A stretch of 64,000 bases of DNA from Saprospiraceae bacterium (GCA_016714025.1 JADJOB010000002.1:1520001-1584000); one strand, 5' to 3'; shown: positions 25,850-35,950, counted from the stretch's first letter. Made by a program: numbers and translations. Notes: generated from the sequence alone by a model not told the origin.

Positions 25850-27880
25850 TTAATGATTTTTCCAAAACCGGATTAATAAGGATTCAATAATCAGAAATAT
25901 AAAAGATGCAATTAATAAATACCACCAAAGAAAGGGTCCTGATCGCTCAGATTTAATTACACTCGTAAAATCGGAATTGTTATTGTCATTTATTAATTTG
26001 CAAAAACCTCCATAAGATAATGATAATTCTTCCGGTCTGATAACAGATAAATTGGATTCTCTCCTGCTATCATTAAAGGTAGAATATGCTAATAGTTCTT
26101 CTTTATTATTGATTGTATAAATTCCAGCGGTTTTAAGTTGATCGTATAAGTCTATTATTAAATTTTTACCAGAAATTCTGAATGAAGGAATAAATGTTTC
26201 AGGACCAACCAAACTGACTATAAAATCTTGTTCATTGATATTTTCCTGGAGGGTCAAATTAATTTGTGGGTTATTACTTAAATCAAAAGTATAATTCTGG
26301 TTTCTTTCTGATGCAATAGCTGCTTTAAATAACAAGGGTAAAAATATTTCAGCATTTTTTGATAAGTCATTAAACTTTTGATCTAGAGGACTTGCTGAAA
26401 TAAAAACCGACGCATTACCGGCTTTAATCCGACTAATCATGGGCAATCCATCTCGAAACGTTACAATCTTTTCAAAAGGTGCCCCACCACTTAACGTATA
26501 ATGTCCAAAACTAGTTGGTAATTTAATTTGATCTCTTGTTGGATTAAAAACATCTTTAAAGATATCAGAATCCAGATTGGCATGGGTTGCAAGTTTTCTT
26601 GCTGTATCGAAATTTGTAAATTGTGGAATATTTAATATCGGAACTAAATTAATATTATCATTTAATGCAGTCACAGGTCTAGGAAATATAAATAAATTGC
26701 AAGCTTGTTGAGTCGCTTTTTGCAATTCAGTTGCCATTCCCGTGCTAATATCTGCTAATTCATTTAAAATAATCAATCGAAAATTTCCAAGTTTACTATA
26801 GTCAATTTGATTTTGTTGCTGACTTTTAACTTTAAAAAAAGGGATTGATTCCAATGCTTTTAATAAAATTACCGGAATTTCTTTTGAATAAAGTACCAAC
26901 ACATCTATTTGTTGGTCAGTCTTATAAGACATATAATAGGAATCATCAAATTGGACTGGGAAATCTTTTATTTTGATTATAATTTTTTGCCAGGACTGAT
27001 CAGGGACTTTTATATAAAAAGTATCTGTTTTAGATTTTCCAGTTTGGATAAAGATAGGTTTTCCAGGATATTCTTGTCCGTTTATAGAATACGAAGTACT
27101 TAAATTATCTACCGGACTGTTTCCAAAATTACTTACTTTATAAATTAATGCGTGTGTTTGGCCTGGGAGTAATACCGGGGAATCAAAATAAGCGGTATCA
27201 ATGCTGACATTATTTTCTTCTACACTTTGTATAGGCACTAAATTGATTGCAAGGCTTGAATCCACTAAATTTGAATCCAGGTCACATATGGACCTTTGAA
27301 AGTCGGATAATAAATAGGCGATACCGTGCCCGACCCCTGCATTTTTAAAACATTGACTTTGCTTAGCAATAATTTTCGATAAGGGTTGAACTGCGGGTCC
27401 ACTTTTAATTTCTTCCAGAAAAATCAAAGCATCATCTTTTGAAACAAGTCGTTGATGTTTCCCTTCAAAATCATTGGTAAGCAATTGAAAACGATCATTA
27501 TCTGAAGAAGCAAGGATAATATCCCTGGTTCTTCTTTTTGCTTTTTGCAATAAGCTACCATCCTCAGAATTTGCATTCATAGACCAACTATTGTCAATGT
27601 ATATGCTGATAGATTGCGTTTGTTTTATTGCACTTTGACCGTTGTTTGAAAATGGTTGTGCAAATGCAAGTATCAAAGCTGCCAGCGCACAAAGTCGCGC
27701 TAATAAGATCAATAAATTTTTAATGCGATTTCTGGTTGCTGTTTCTTCAACCAATTCTTTAAGAAAGCGAACGTTGGTAAATTCAATTTTTTTATACCTT
27801 CTGAAATAAAAAAGGTGAATTAAAACAGGTATTGCTAAAATGAATAGAGTCCAAAGAAAAGTAGGAAAAACAAATTGCAT
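25850..27880 (-). CDS. BatA-domain/VWA-like membrane protein
   Basis: A 676-residue protein. The N-terminal ~85 residues are the BatA module: two hydrophobic helices (about 5-25 and 58-76) flanking a loop with FYFRRYKKIEFTNVRFLKEL. Residues ~90-220 resemble a von Willebrand A domain, with YIDNSWSMNAN as a modified DxSxS site. A long periplasmic region, probably Ig/CARDB-like then class-I-glutamine-amidotransferase-like, leads to a C-terminal helix at about 650-670. Bat proteins are Bacteroidota membrane proteins implicated in aerotolerance and stress; the exact role is not settled. It lies three bases upstream of the pseudo-dihydroorotase gene, so the two are probably co-expressed. Confidence 0.82.
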   Translation of the reverse strand: MQFVFPTFLWTLFILAIPVLIHLFYFRRYKKIEFTNVRFLKELVEETATRNRIKNLLILLARLCALAALILAFAQPFSNNGQSAIKQTQSISIYIDNSWSMNANSEDGSLLQKAKRRTRDIILASSDNDRFQLLTNDFEGKHQRLVSKDDALIFLEEIKSGPAVQPLSKIIAKQSQCFKNAGVGHGIAYLLSDFQRSICDLDSNLVDSSLAINLVPIQSVEENNVSIDTAYFDSPVLLPGQTHALIYKVSNFGNSPVDNLSTSYSINGQEYPGKPIFIQTGKSKTDTFYIKVPDQSWQKIIIKIKDFPVQFDDSYYMSYKTDQQIDVLVLYSKEIPVILLKALESIPFFKVKSQQQNQIDYSKLGNFRLIILNELADISTGMATELQKATQQACNLFIFPRPVTALNDNINLVPILNIPQFTNFDTARKLATHANLDSDIFKDVFNPTRDQIKLPTSFGHYTLSGGAPFEKIVTFRDGLPMISRIKAGNASVFISASPLDQKFNDLSKNAEIFLPLLFKAAIASERNQNYTFDLSNNPQINLTLQENINEQDFIVSLVGPETFIPSFRISGKNLIIDLYDQLKTAGIYTINNKEELLAYSTFNDSRRESNLSVIRPEELSLSYGGFCKLINDNNNSDFTSVIKSERSGPFLWWYLLIASFIFLIIESLLIRFWKNH

Positions 27881-27899
27881 GTTTCCGAGTAGGTGCCTG

Positions 27900-27907
27900 C
27901 AAAGTTA
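27900..27907 (-). promoter_or_regulatory. Predicted -7 box upstream of the BatA gene
   Basis: TAACTTTG on the minus strand exactly matches TAnnTTTG, 20 bp before the ATG at 27880. The -33 element is not evident. Confidence 0.35.
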
Positions 27908-27941
27908 TATAAAATCCAGTAAATTCCTTATAAATTCAGGC

Positions 27942-29459
27942 TTAAAGCCTCTTTTTTATTTCAATTCGATCCGAATGACTGCTTTTTTCATTAAAAACCT
28001 GAATCGTGTAGAATCCAGGTTCTAAACCATTGAAATCCATTTCAAAGGCATTTTCTTCATTTTTAGCTTCACGAATCACATTGCCTTGAAAATCATATAC
28101 TTTTACATAAAATGGCATGTTTTCTTCGTTCCAAACCGTATATACCTTTTGGTCTTTTGTATACAAACTGCTCCAGTAGGATTTAATCCCAGTAGATGGA
28201 ATTTCTGTTTTGAAATTTTTTAAAGAAGGTAGAATTCGATTTGTAAATTCAATGGCCCCCAGATCCACATGGAGGTCAACCTTTCTTTTGTTGCCTTCAT
28301 AATCTGTATCTGATATCAAACTATCAAGTCCGGCATTGATTGCAGGACTATTCCCTTTTAAGCGAAAATTATATTGATCTTGTCCTGGTTTAGCATATTC
28401 AAACAAAGGATCAGATTTAATCGCCCCTATTCCATATTCGCTGCTGTTGCAGTTGAATTGCAAATTATTTTTTATAAGAATTTCTCTGCTTACTAAGGAT
28501 GAAATTCCGGATTTTCCATCCGAGGCATAAATGATATTATTTAATACATTAATATATTCACTTCCAATCAGTTGGATCTCCGGGTGCTTGCAAATGCGAT
28601 TTTCCGAATTTCTATAAAAGCTGTTATTTATCAGATCGATTCCAAGCGCATTTTCCATCCAGACAGCCCCGGAACCATTGGTATATATGATATTATTATA
28701 GATTAAAACTTTGGACTTATATCGACTTTCAGCTTTTTCTGCCATGTGTACCCGCATAACCGGACTGCAGGAACTTACCAGACTGGAATCATTGACACTG
28801 TTTTTTTCAAAGGTATTCGATTGAATAAAACTATGAAGTCTATTAATGTCATCCGTAAAAACGCCGTTTATTAATTCCAAAGTCGCTTGTCCTCCTGCTT
28901 GGGTGGCATTTTTAAAAAATTTATTATAGCTTAAAGTAAGATAATCGTAATACTTTGCCATTACTGCACTTCCCCGGTGGTCTTTGATAAAATTATTGTA
29001 TAATTTAATATGGTTGCAGGGGGCTTCATAGGTGCCGTCTAAATAAATTCCTGTTGTAATGGAATCTGATAGCTGCGTTTGCGTCCCAAAAATTTTCTGT
29101 GTTTGTATAGTTAGTCCTTCGATACTTACATAATTGCATGAGTTCAAATGGATTCCGTATTTGGTTTTTACCTGCAATACAGGTTGGTGATTTCTGTAAT
29201 TTTTAAATACGATCCATGCATTCTCGGTGCCGCTTTTATCAAAATCAATCAATGCCTCGGCATCTGAATAATAATCTCCTTTCATGATATAAACCGTATC
29301 ACCTACAACTGCCATGTTTGCAGCTTTCTGTAAAGTTCTGAAAGGAAGAAACCAATGAGTCCCTTTATTAAGGTCATTTCCTGTGACTGAAACATAGATT
29401 CCTCTGCCGGAAGCAGAAACAAATAAACATCCAAACAGGATTATTGAAATAAACCGCAT
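27942..29459 (-). CDS. Secreted right-handed beta-helix protein with T9SS type A-like tail
   Basis: A 505-residue protein with a signal peptide (residues 1-18, ending ASG). The segment YVSVTGNDLNKGTHWFLPF (about 22-40), with RTLQKAA, is the usual opening of Bacteroidota parallel beta-helix proteins related to pectate lyases and DUF1565. Parallel beta-helix rungs rich in Asn and Ile (NNI, NNF, NSFY) run to about residue 390. The last ~85 residues have the spacing of a type IX secretion type A sorting domain (KVYDFQGNVI, then LEPGFYTIQVF, and a basic Lys-Lys-Arg-Leu end). It is likely an exported polysaccharide-binding or lyase-like protein; no catalytic residues could be assigned. Confidence 0.78.
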   Translation of the reverse strand: MRFISIILFGCLFVSASGRGIYVSVTGNDLNKGTHWFLPFRTLQKAANMAVVGDTVYIMKGDYYSDAEALIDFDKSGTENAWIVFKNYRNHQPVLQVKTKYGIHLNSCNYVSIEGLTIQTQKIFGTQTQLSDSITTGIYLDGTYEAPCNHIKLYNNFIKDHRGSAVMAKYYDYLTLSYNKFFKNATQAGGQATLELINGVFTDDINRLHSFIQSNTFEKNSVNDSSLVSSCSPVMRVHMAEKAESRYKSKVLIYNNIIYTNGSGAVWMENALGIDLINNSFYRNSENRICKHPEIQLIGSEYINVLNNIIYASDGKSGISSLVSREILIKNNLQFNCNSSEYGIGAIKSDPLFEYAKPGQDQYNFRLKGNSPAINAGLDSLISDTDYEGNKRKVDLHVDLGAIEFTNRILPSLKNFKTEIPSTGIKSYWSSLYTKDQKVYTVWNEENMPFYVKVYDFQGNVIREAKNEENAFEMDFNGLEPGFYTIQVFNEKSSHSDRIEIKKRL

Positions 29460-29478
29460 ATCGAATTATCTAATCAGG

Positions 29479-29513
29479 CAAATTTAGTCTAAAGAAGACC
29501 TAACTGGGTCAAA
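29479..29513 (-). promoter_or_regulatory. Predicted promoter upstream of the beta-helix gene
   Basis: On the minus strand TTTG (29513-29510), a 23-nt spacer and TAAATTTG (29486-29479) resemble the Bacteroidota consensus, with the spacer at the long end of the accepted range. The start codon is 20 bp downstream. Confidence 0.42.
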
Positions 29514-29612
29514 CGCTGCTTTTAATTTATATAAATCACAAGATTAAAGGAAATGTTTCAAATGTAGCTCAGTTTTTAAGTTAAAAATCAATTATAAAAC
29601 AAGCTTAATATA

Positions 29613-29795
29613 TTAATAAATTGGTGAAAAAATGATTTCCAATATCAATAAGATAACAATTTTTGAAATTGAATCCCAGGCATGGAAAACCAAATGATTT
29701 TTTTGATAAAACCCGTAATTTTTTATTCGTTTGATAGATTTATTGATTCCCGGAATTATATGAAATTCATAAAGCCCGGAAGTATGTTTTATCAT
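29613..29795 (-). CDS. Possible small ORF coupled to the helicase gene
   Basis: A 60-codon frame whose ATG overlaps the TGA of the Dna2-like gene in an ATGA arrangement typical of translational coupling. The peptide is basic in the middle and has a hydrophobic stretch near its end (ISKIVILLILEIIF). No family is recognised. The overlap is the only support; it could equally be a chance frame in AT-rich DNA. The remaining intergenic DNA (29460-29612) holds only the promoter of the next gene. Confidence 0.22.
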   Translation of the reverse strand: MIKHTSGLYEFHIIPGINKSIKRIKNYGFYQKNHLVFHAWDSISKIVILLILEIIFSPIY

Positions 29796-32755
29796 ACTTT
29801 AACTTTATAATAGGATTCAATTAAATTTTTATAAATGCTGGAAGTGTTTAAAATATCTTCATTCCCAATCAAAATGATTTGATCTCTTGCTCTGGTAAGC
29901 GCTACATTAAGTTTTCTGTCAACCCCATCAGCATTTACAGAACTGATTTGGATCATTTGAGAGGGGTCTGAGATAACCGTTGAAAGTATAATTATATCTC
30001 TTGATCCCCCCTGATATCGCTCAGCTGTATCTACTGTAATCAGATTTTCATCCAGAGCAAGTAATTGAAGTTGCTGTTTTATTAATGCGATTTGTGCCCT
30101 GAATGGAGTAATGACACCAAGAGTTAAATTGGTCCAGTTTATTTGTTGTTCTTGGTACATTTTAAAGAGGGACTGAACGATTTGAGCAACCAAAATAGCT
30201 TCAGGTAAATTTATTTTTGCTTGCATCGAATCCGTTTCATTTTTACAATCAATAAATACAATGCGTTCAGTACATAGCCAGGAAGAAATTGATTTAGTTT
30301 TATTGAATTTTTCAGAATAATTTTCAAGCTGTCTAAAACCAAATTCATCCGGCAGCGTTTGAAGTTTTTCCTGATAAAAAAACCTCGACGGAAATTGCAT
30401 TAAATGTCGATGCATTCGACCCTGAAAATGAAGCATATCATAACAGTGTATCCAGTTTTTTTGTTGAACAGTATTTAACATGCGTTCAAAATAAGATGTA
30501 CTTAAGCTTTTAAATCCTTGCTGGACGAGCAAATCAGATTGAATTTTTGATTCTTCCTCAGTTTGGGCCGTTACAGCGGGTAATTGCATATGGTCTCCAA
30601 TCAAGATAAATCGTTTGAATCTTGGCAGTATTCCAATTAATTGTGATTCTAATATTTGACTAGCTTCGTCTATGATAACCGTATCAAAATTCTTAAGTTG
30701 GAATAATTCACGTTTTCCTTGGATGGAAGCTAGAGTAGCGGTAACAATCCGGGTGCTGTTGATCAATTTTTGCAATTCTTTCCTGGTTTTAAAACCACTT
30801 ATTTTTTCTTCCAGTAAGTTTTTTCTGAATTTTGGATGCACGGCATAGCGCGAACCGATTCGTATAAAATCAAGATCACTAGATAGATTGATGGATTCAA
30901 TGGCTTCACAGATTTCATCTACCGCCCGGTTGGTGTATGCAAGTAATAAAATAGATTCCTTACTATTCAGATAGAGCGATGCGGTAAGATATTTTATAAC
31001 CATACTCGTTTTCCCACTCCCAGGAGGACCCCATAAAAGAAAATAATCTTTTGACTTGAGTATTTTTTGTAAGACTGATTGAATTAGTAAGGGTGTATTT
31101 TCAATTAATGGAATTCCTGTATTTAAAATTCCAGGTTCTTGCAATCCTAATAACAAGTTCCTTTTGGTTTCGTCCGACTGACAAAATTCTGTAAGTCCTT
31201 GAAATTGTGTTGTAAAATTGCGATCCATGGAATCATGTTCTAAATTCCATTTTTTGCTTTGAGCAATTGTAAGATTTGGAAATTGCCTGGTTCTTAATCG
31301 GATGTGGTATTCTGACGGGAATTGTTCTATCAAGGTACATTTATAAACTTGTACTTGCAATATATCTGGTTGTTCATACAACACCAGGGTATCTCCAACT
31401 CGAAAATTTGATAAGATTGAAACGTCCTGAGGAAATTTAAGAATAAGAATAGGGTAGTCATCCCTGGGTGTAAGCATCGAACTAATTTCTAAACCAGGCA
31501 AAATCATAAAAAATTCAATTTTTTCTGATTCTGATAACAGCCACAACGATGCAAGACCTTCCGTATACTGAATATTTGCCCTGCCTAATTTAGCAATAAA
31601 TTGTTCACGTGCAATAAATCCTGAAAACACTTTAAAGTATTCTTTTTCAAATGAATTTAAGCTTTTATATATGTTTAGTAAAAATCCTGCATCTCTTTTT
31701 GTGTAAGATTCGGAACTACTAAAATGCTTATCATTCAAACTGTCAAAAATAAAGGCATCTTGCTTTTTCCTGAAGGCGAGATGTAAATGCATGAGAATAA
31801 TAGAATTCCTTATTTGAATTAACTCGTGTATGATGTCTTCAAGGGTAGGAGCAAAGCGGAGTGAATTTTCAGTCTGACTGGAATATAATACGTGGCATTT
31901 TATGTGTGAATCAGCGCCATAAACGGATTGAATTAATAAATAATACAACATGATTTGTGCATGATGATCTGTATTAATTCCATATTTGTTTGGTAAATAG
32001 GGTTTGCCACTTTTTAGTTCGAGAATCCAGTAAAAAGCCTTTTCAGAATTTTCATACAAGACATCCAGTCTTCCCTGGATTCCATATTGAACAGAGTAGA
32101 AACTAGGCTCTAAGAGACAATCTTTTAATTGGATTTCTTCTACATTGAAGCGACTATCAATTAAGGTTTTTATGTTGTAAAAATGTTGGCGTACCGTGTC
32201 ATAAAATTTTTCAACCTGCACGTCATCAAATAAGGAAAACGCCAATGGATTGTGTTTAAACAATTGATGGATTAGATCTTCAAGTTTTAAATTTGGGTTT
32301 AGTATCAATTCATCCAAAAATAAATTGACTGAGGTTCCGATTAGTGTTGAAAATCCGGGTGGATTGTACCAAAAATTTGAAACCAATTGTTTTAAAACCT
32401 GGCTGCCCTGATGGTTAAAACAAGAAGCAACTGATGTTACATCGATCAAATAATCAGGTAACAACACAATTGCATCTGCCTCCCAAACAGAATCTTTTTG
32501 TGTGAATCCATGAACATATAAATCAATCGGCCCCTGGAGATAATTAAATATTTGGGAGAGTTGTTTTTGAGTTTTATCAGAAAGCTTTTCTGTTGTTAAA
32601 AGCTGTTCGTCCTGCTGATTTTCAAGAAGATAAAACCTGAGCATTTTATCTTCCGGAGCAAAGTGAATTGCATGAATTCTAGCGGATTTTAAAGATTTTG
32701 ATTTTGGTGGTTCCTGCACATTTTTACCTGAAAGGGTAGATTCCAAAGGGTTCAT
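29792..32755 (-). CDS. Dna2-like protein: PD-(D/E)XK nuclease plus superfamily 1 helicase
   Basis: A 987-residue protein. Around residues 225-250 it has the GRLDVLY...WILELKSGK pattern of a Cas4/RecB-type PD-(D/E)XK nuclease core. From about 560 comes an SF1B UPF1/Dna2-type helicase: Walker A LLWGPPGSGKT (about 570-580), motif Ia LLAYTNRAVDEI, Walker B VIIDEASQ (about 693), motif III LIGDHMQLPAV, motif IV VITPFRAQI, motif V DTAERYQGGSRD and motif VI NVALTRARDQIIL. Such proteins cut and unwind flapped or resected DNA in repair and replication. The four-cysteine Fe-S clamp of eukaryotic Dna2 is not obvious. No clear phage-defence partner adjoins it, so a housekeeping repair role is as likely as defence. 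Confidence 0.85.
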   Translation of the reverse strand: MNPLESTLSGKNVQEPPKSKSLKSARIHAIHFAPEDKMLRFYLLENQQDEQLLTTEKLSDKTQKQLSQIFNYLQGPIDLYVHGFTQKDSVWEADAIVLLPDYLIDVTSVASCFNHQGSQVLKQLVSNFWYNPPGFSTLIGTSVNLFLDELILNPNLKLEDLIHQLFKHNPLAFSLFDDVQVEKFYDTVRQHFYNIKTLIDSRFNVEEIQLKDCLLEPSFYSVQYGIQGRLDVLYENSEKAFYWILELKSGKPYLPNKYGINTDHHAQIMLYYLLIQSVYGADSHIKCHVLYSSQTENSLRFAPTLEDIIHELIQIRNSIILMHLHLAFRKKQDAFIFDSLNDKHFSSSESYTKRDAGFLLNIYKSLNSFEKEYFKVFSGFIAREQFIAKLGRANIQYTEGLASLWLLSESEKIEFFMILPGLEISSMLTPRDDYPILILKFPQDVSILSNFRVGDTLVLYEQPDILQVQVYKCTLIEQFPSEYHIRLRTRQFPNLTIAQSKKWNLEHDSMDRNFTTQFQGLTEFCQSDETKRNLLLGLQEPGILNTGIPLIENTPLLIQSVLQKILKSKDYFLLWGPPGSGKTSMVIKYLTASLYLNSKESILLLAYTNRAVDEICEAIESINLSSDLDFIRIGSRYAVHPKFRKNLLEEKISGFKTRKELQKLINSTRIVTATLASIQGKRELFQLKNFDTVIIDEASQILESQLIGILPRFKRFILIGDHMQLPAVTAQTEEESKIQSDLLVQQGFKSLSTSYFERMLNTVQQKNWIHCYDMLHFQGRMHRHLMQFPSRFFYQEKLQTLPDEFGFRQLENYSEKFNKTKSISSWLCTERIVFIDCKNETDSMQAKINLPEAILVAQIVQSLFKMYQEQQINWTNLTLGVITPFRAQIALIKQQLQLLALDENLITVDTAERYQGGSRDIIILSTVISDPSQMIQISSVNADGVDRKLNVALTRARDQIILIGNEDILNTSSIYKNLIESYYKVKV

Positions 32756-32779
32756 TTTATTTTAAGGATGGTGTTCGTC

Positions 32780-32787
32780 CAAATGTA
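32780..32787 (-). promoter_or_regulatory. Predicted -7 box upstream of the Dna2-like gene
   Basis: TACATTTG on the minus strand exactly matches TAnnTTTG, 25 bp before the ATG at 32755. TTAG occupies the expected -33 position (three of four). Confidence 0.38.
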
Positions 32788-33109
32788 TGAAAATTTTATT
32801 GTACTGTCTAAAATGTTAATTATCAACAATTTAAAAACACTGTGCGTCACGGAATTCATTTTTTATCGTTGTATTTATTATGGCTGAATGAATTCCTTCA
32901 GGCGGTTTCATGCTTACCTTCCCGGGTAGACGCTAAATTTAATTTGGCAAATAATTATTTGTTTTTTTGTGTCTTATATGCTTTAAATTTTAAATAAATG
33001 TTAATAGTCCCTTCCTGAGGAAACATTATTTTGTTATCTTCGTTTTCTTAATGTTGGTTTATTAGCATTAAAATTCAAAATATCAACTAAATATTCATCA
33101 AAACGAACC
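32788..33109. other. Intergenic region between divergent helicase and OmpA-like genes
   Basis: About 320 bases with no gene seen. A near-consensus -7 box for the plus strand (TATCTTCG, 33035-33042) lies 68 bp before the OmpA-like start. Nothing else was recognised. Confidence 0.4.
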
Positions 33110-33799
33110 ATGAAAATTTCAATTAAGCCAATACTGTATCAGAACAAGCGACAAGAAATTGTATTAATGATTGCATTTATGCAAATGCTGCTTTTGCTCA
33201 TGGCTTTTTTATTTATGCAATGTAAAAAAGCTGAAAAGCTGCCATCTGGCAATTCGCCTGTGGAATCGACGGCAGCAATCGACACTTCAAAAAAAGCAAT
33301 TAATTTAGTTGATACAAATTATGTTCCGATAGCATATCATCATCCGGAAACTGTAAAGCAAACGTTAAAAAATCTGGAAGCCCTCCATTTTACAGAAGGT
33401 GGTATTGCTGCACAGGTATTAGATTATCTAAAGCGAGGTGATAATGATTTTGGAGAAGATTTTAAATTTATCTATTTGCAATTTAAAGGGCGAACTGCCG
33501 AAATAATCGAAAAATTTAATAAAGAAATTCCAGAGTTGGCCAACATCATGAATAGTTTTCCCAATTTAAAAGTTAGGTTAATGGCTTACACAGATGATAT
33601 TGGGGATGAAAAGGCAAATGAAATCCTGGCAGAAAAGCGAGCAAAAGCGATTCAAAGTCAATTGGTAGCTGCTGGAATTGCAGCCGATAGAATTCAAATT
33701 AAATCCTTTGGTGAAAAATATCCGGTTGCAAACAATAAGACCTATGATGGACAAATGCTTAACAATCGTATTGAGATGTTGATCATTAGTAAATTTTAA
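33110..33799 (+). CDS. OmpA-family lipoprotein-like envelope protein
   Basis: A 229-residue protein with a basic N-terminus, a hydrophobic run (about 18-37) and Cys38 directly after it (FMQCKK), which may be a relaxed Bacteroidota lipobox. The C-terminal ~90 residues form an OmpA-like peptidoglycan-binding domain: LMAYTDDIGDEKANEILAEKRA (the usual GHTD is AYTD here), then AADRIQIKSFGE and NNRIEMLI. It would anchor the outer membrane to the cell wall. It is a single gene with a strong terminator directly after it. Confidence 0.82.
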   Translation: MKISIKPILYQNKRQEIVLMIAFMQMLLLLMAFLFMQCKKAEKLPSGNSPVESTAAIDTSKKAINLVDTNYVPIAYHHPETVKQTLKNLEALHFTEGGIAAQVLDYLKRGDNDFGEDFKFIYLQFKGRTAEIIEKFNKEIPELANIMNSFPNLKVRLMAYTDDIGDEKANEILAEKRAKAIQSQLVAAGIAADRIQIKSFGEKYPVANNKTYDGQMLNNRIEMLIISKF

Positions 33800-33835
33800 A
33801 TACTTAGAAACACATAAGAATTTTACCTACTACTT

Positions 33836-33875
33836 AAAAACCGGTGTTTAAATGTAAACACCGGTTTTTTTATTT
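33836..33875 (+). terminator. Strong bidirectional intrinsic terminator
   Basis: A perfect 15-bp stem (33836-33850 with 33855-33869), core CCGGTGTTTA / TAAACACCGG, loop AATG, is followed by T-runs on the plus strand and by TTTTT on the minus strand. It lies between the OmpA-like gene and the convergent permease gene and can terminate both. Confidence 0.9.
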
Positions 33876-34046
33876 TTTTTTTGAACCCTGTCGTGTGCTT
33901 AAAGAGCTTATTCTTGCCAGTAAAAAAATAGGGTATTGCTAATGATCTTGGTAGAAGTTTTGATACTATTTTGATAAATTCAGAAAAATTTGAAATTGAG
34001 ATTTACTAGACCGAATCCGATTCAAAATAGAATTTATTTATTGGGG

Positions 34047-35711
34047 TCAATTGAGACGACTTTTTCTCATTCCATAATAAAAATAGATAATCAAGCCGAT
34101 CAATAGCCAACTAATAAACCAAGCCCAGTTATTTGCCGTCATTCCGGTTAATAAATACGAACAACTGGAAACGCCAAGTAATGGGATCAAGGATAAATTT
34201 TTTACATATGCTAATCCTGAAAGAACTAAAAGAAAACACCAAAAAATTAAACTTGAAATTTTTAAGGTTTCTTCGTTACCATCCAAAACAAAAAGGTTCT
34301 TAAAATAATCTGGAAATAGAAAATTAATGATAAAAAATGTGAATAGAACCATCACAGGAAATACAAATTTGCCATTGATGTATTTTAATTGAAACCTGCC
34401 TGCAATTTTTTCTTTTCTTGGAATGAGTAAAATTCCACCACAAACAAGTGCAAATGCAAATAAAGTTGCAATGCTTGTAAAATCCAATACAAACGTTTTA
34501 TCAGTAAAAAGTATCGGAATACCTACAACCAAACCAGTAACGACCGTTGAAAACGAAGGGGTAAGATAACGTGGATGAATTTTTTTGAACGCAGGAGGCA
34601 ACAACCCGTCACGACTCATACTCATCCAGATCCGTGGTTGACCCATTTGAAAAACCAATAAAACACTGGTCATTGCTATTACAGCTATAAATGAGACAAT
34701 TAATTGCATCCATGCATTGTGTTTCATTTCAAAAATAAATGCCAATGGATCCCCAACGCCATCAAATTGTCTGAAATCTAAAACACCGGTCAATACCAGT
34801 GCAAGTAAGATATAAATGACCGTGCAAATGACCAGCGAGTAAATCATTCCTTTTGGTAAGTCCCGTTGGGGATTTTTACTTTCCTCTGCAAAAACACTGA
34901 TCGCATCAAATCCAATATAAGCAAAAAATACCCCACTGACCGCGCCCATTACGCCACTAAAGCCATTGGGTAAAAATGAAGGCTGACCTTGTGAATTTAA
35001 GGGCATCCAGTTTCCTGCCTGGATGTACAAGGCACCTACAGCAATCACTAAAAAGATTACCAATAATTTTAGTGCTACCATGACGTTGCTAAAATTTCTG
35101 GATTCTTTTACACCTATATATACGAGTATCGTAATCAACACATTAATAATAAGGGCAGGTAGGTCTAAAATAATTCGAAGAGAGCCAAACATAGGTGCAT
35201 TATTCCATGCAGCGATCAATTCATCATTAGTTGATTGGTTGGCAAATGCTTTTTTAGCTTCGAGGTAACTACAGGTCAGATATTCTGGAATATGGATGTG
35301 CAATCGTTGCAACAAGGAGGTGAAATAATCGCTCCAGGAAAAAGCAACGTATATGTTACCTATTGAATATTCCATTAAAAGTGCCCAACCAATTATCCAG
35401 GCAGCTAATTCACCAAAGGAAACATAGGCATACGTGTAGGCAGATCCGGCAACTGGTAATCTACTGGCAAATTCTGCATAACACAAGGCAGTAAAACCAC
35501 AGGCAATGCCTGTAATAATAAATAACAAGACAACTCCGGGTCCCCCTTTAAAACATGCTTCACCCAGGCTGCTAAAGCTTCCGGCCCCTATAATTGCGGC
35601 AATTCCTAAAGCTGTTAAATCCTGTACGGTTAATACTTTATGAAGGCTATTGGTATGAGAGGCTTCAAGAAATGAAGCCATTGATTTTTTACGGAATAAT
35701 TTTTCAAACAT
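34047..35711 (-). CDS. Amino-acid permease of the APC superfamily (CAT-like)
   Basis: A 554-residue integral membrane protein with about 12-14 helices. The first helix carries GIAAIIGAGSFSSLGEA (about 36-52), the APC substrate-binding GxG break (usually GAGIF). AGSAYTYAYVSFGELAAWIIGW in helix 3 and FFAYIGFDAISVFAEESKNPQRDLPKG (about 265-290) are typical of cationic-amino-acid-transporter relatives. It converges on the OmpA-like gene across a shared terminator and is divergent from the arginine decarboxylase gene 276 bp away. An arginine or related substrate is conceivable from that neighbourhood but is not shown by sequence. Confidence 0.88.
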   Translation of the reverse strand: MFEKLFRKKSMASFLEASHTNSLHKVLTVQDLTALGIAAIIGAGSFSSLGEACFKGGPGVVLLFIITGIACGFTALCYAEFASRLPVAGSAYTYAYVSFGELAAWIIGWALLMEYSIGNIYVAFSWSDYFTSLLQRLHIHIPEYLTCSYLEAKKAFANQSTNDELIAAWNNAPMFGSLRIILDLPALIINVLITILVYIGVKESRNFSNVMVALKLLVIFLVIAVGALYIQAGNWMPLNSQGQPSFLPNGFSGVMGAVSGVFFAYIGFDAISVFAEESKNPQRDLPKGMIYSLVICTVIYILLALVLTGVLDFRQFDGVGDPLAFIFEMKHNAWMQLIVSFIAVIAMTSVLLVFQMGQPRIWMSMSRDGLLPPAFKKIHPRYLTPSFSTVVTGLVVGIPILFTDKTFVLDFTSIATLFAFALVCGGILLIPRKEKIAGRFQLKYINGKFVFPVMVLFTFFIINFLFPDYFKNLFVLDGNEETLKISSLIFWCFLLVLSGLAYVKNLSLIPLLGVSSCSYLLTGMTANNWAWFISWLLIGLIIYFYYGMRKSRLN

Positions 35712-35950
35712 ATATTAAAAATATTTAATATGATTTTTAGATTGCTCGGTAAACATAGTCAATTTTATGCTGAAATAGCCTCCGATCATGGCAGCTTTTA
35801 CCAGATAAATAGGCGCCAAGGCTTGCTTTTATTCAGCAAATGAACCATTCGGGTCTTTATACTGATTCTTTGACAATCGACTTCTGATATCTTTTAGCCA
35901 TTTCACAGGTCCATTTACTATTTTAAAGCTTCAATCTACCCATTTTCCAA

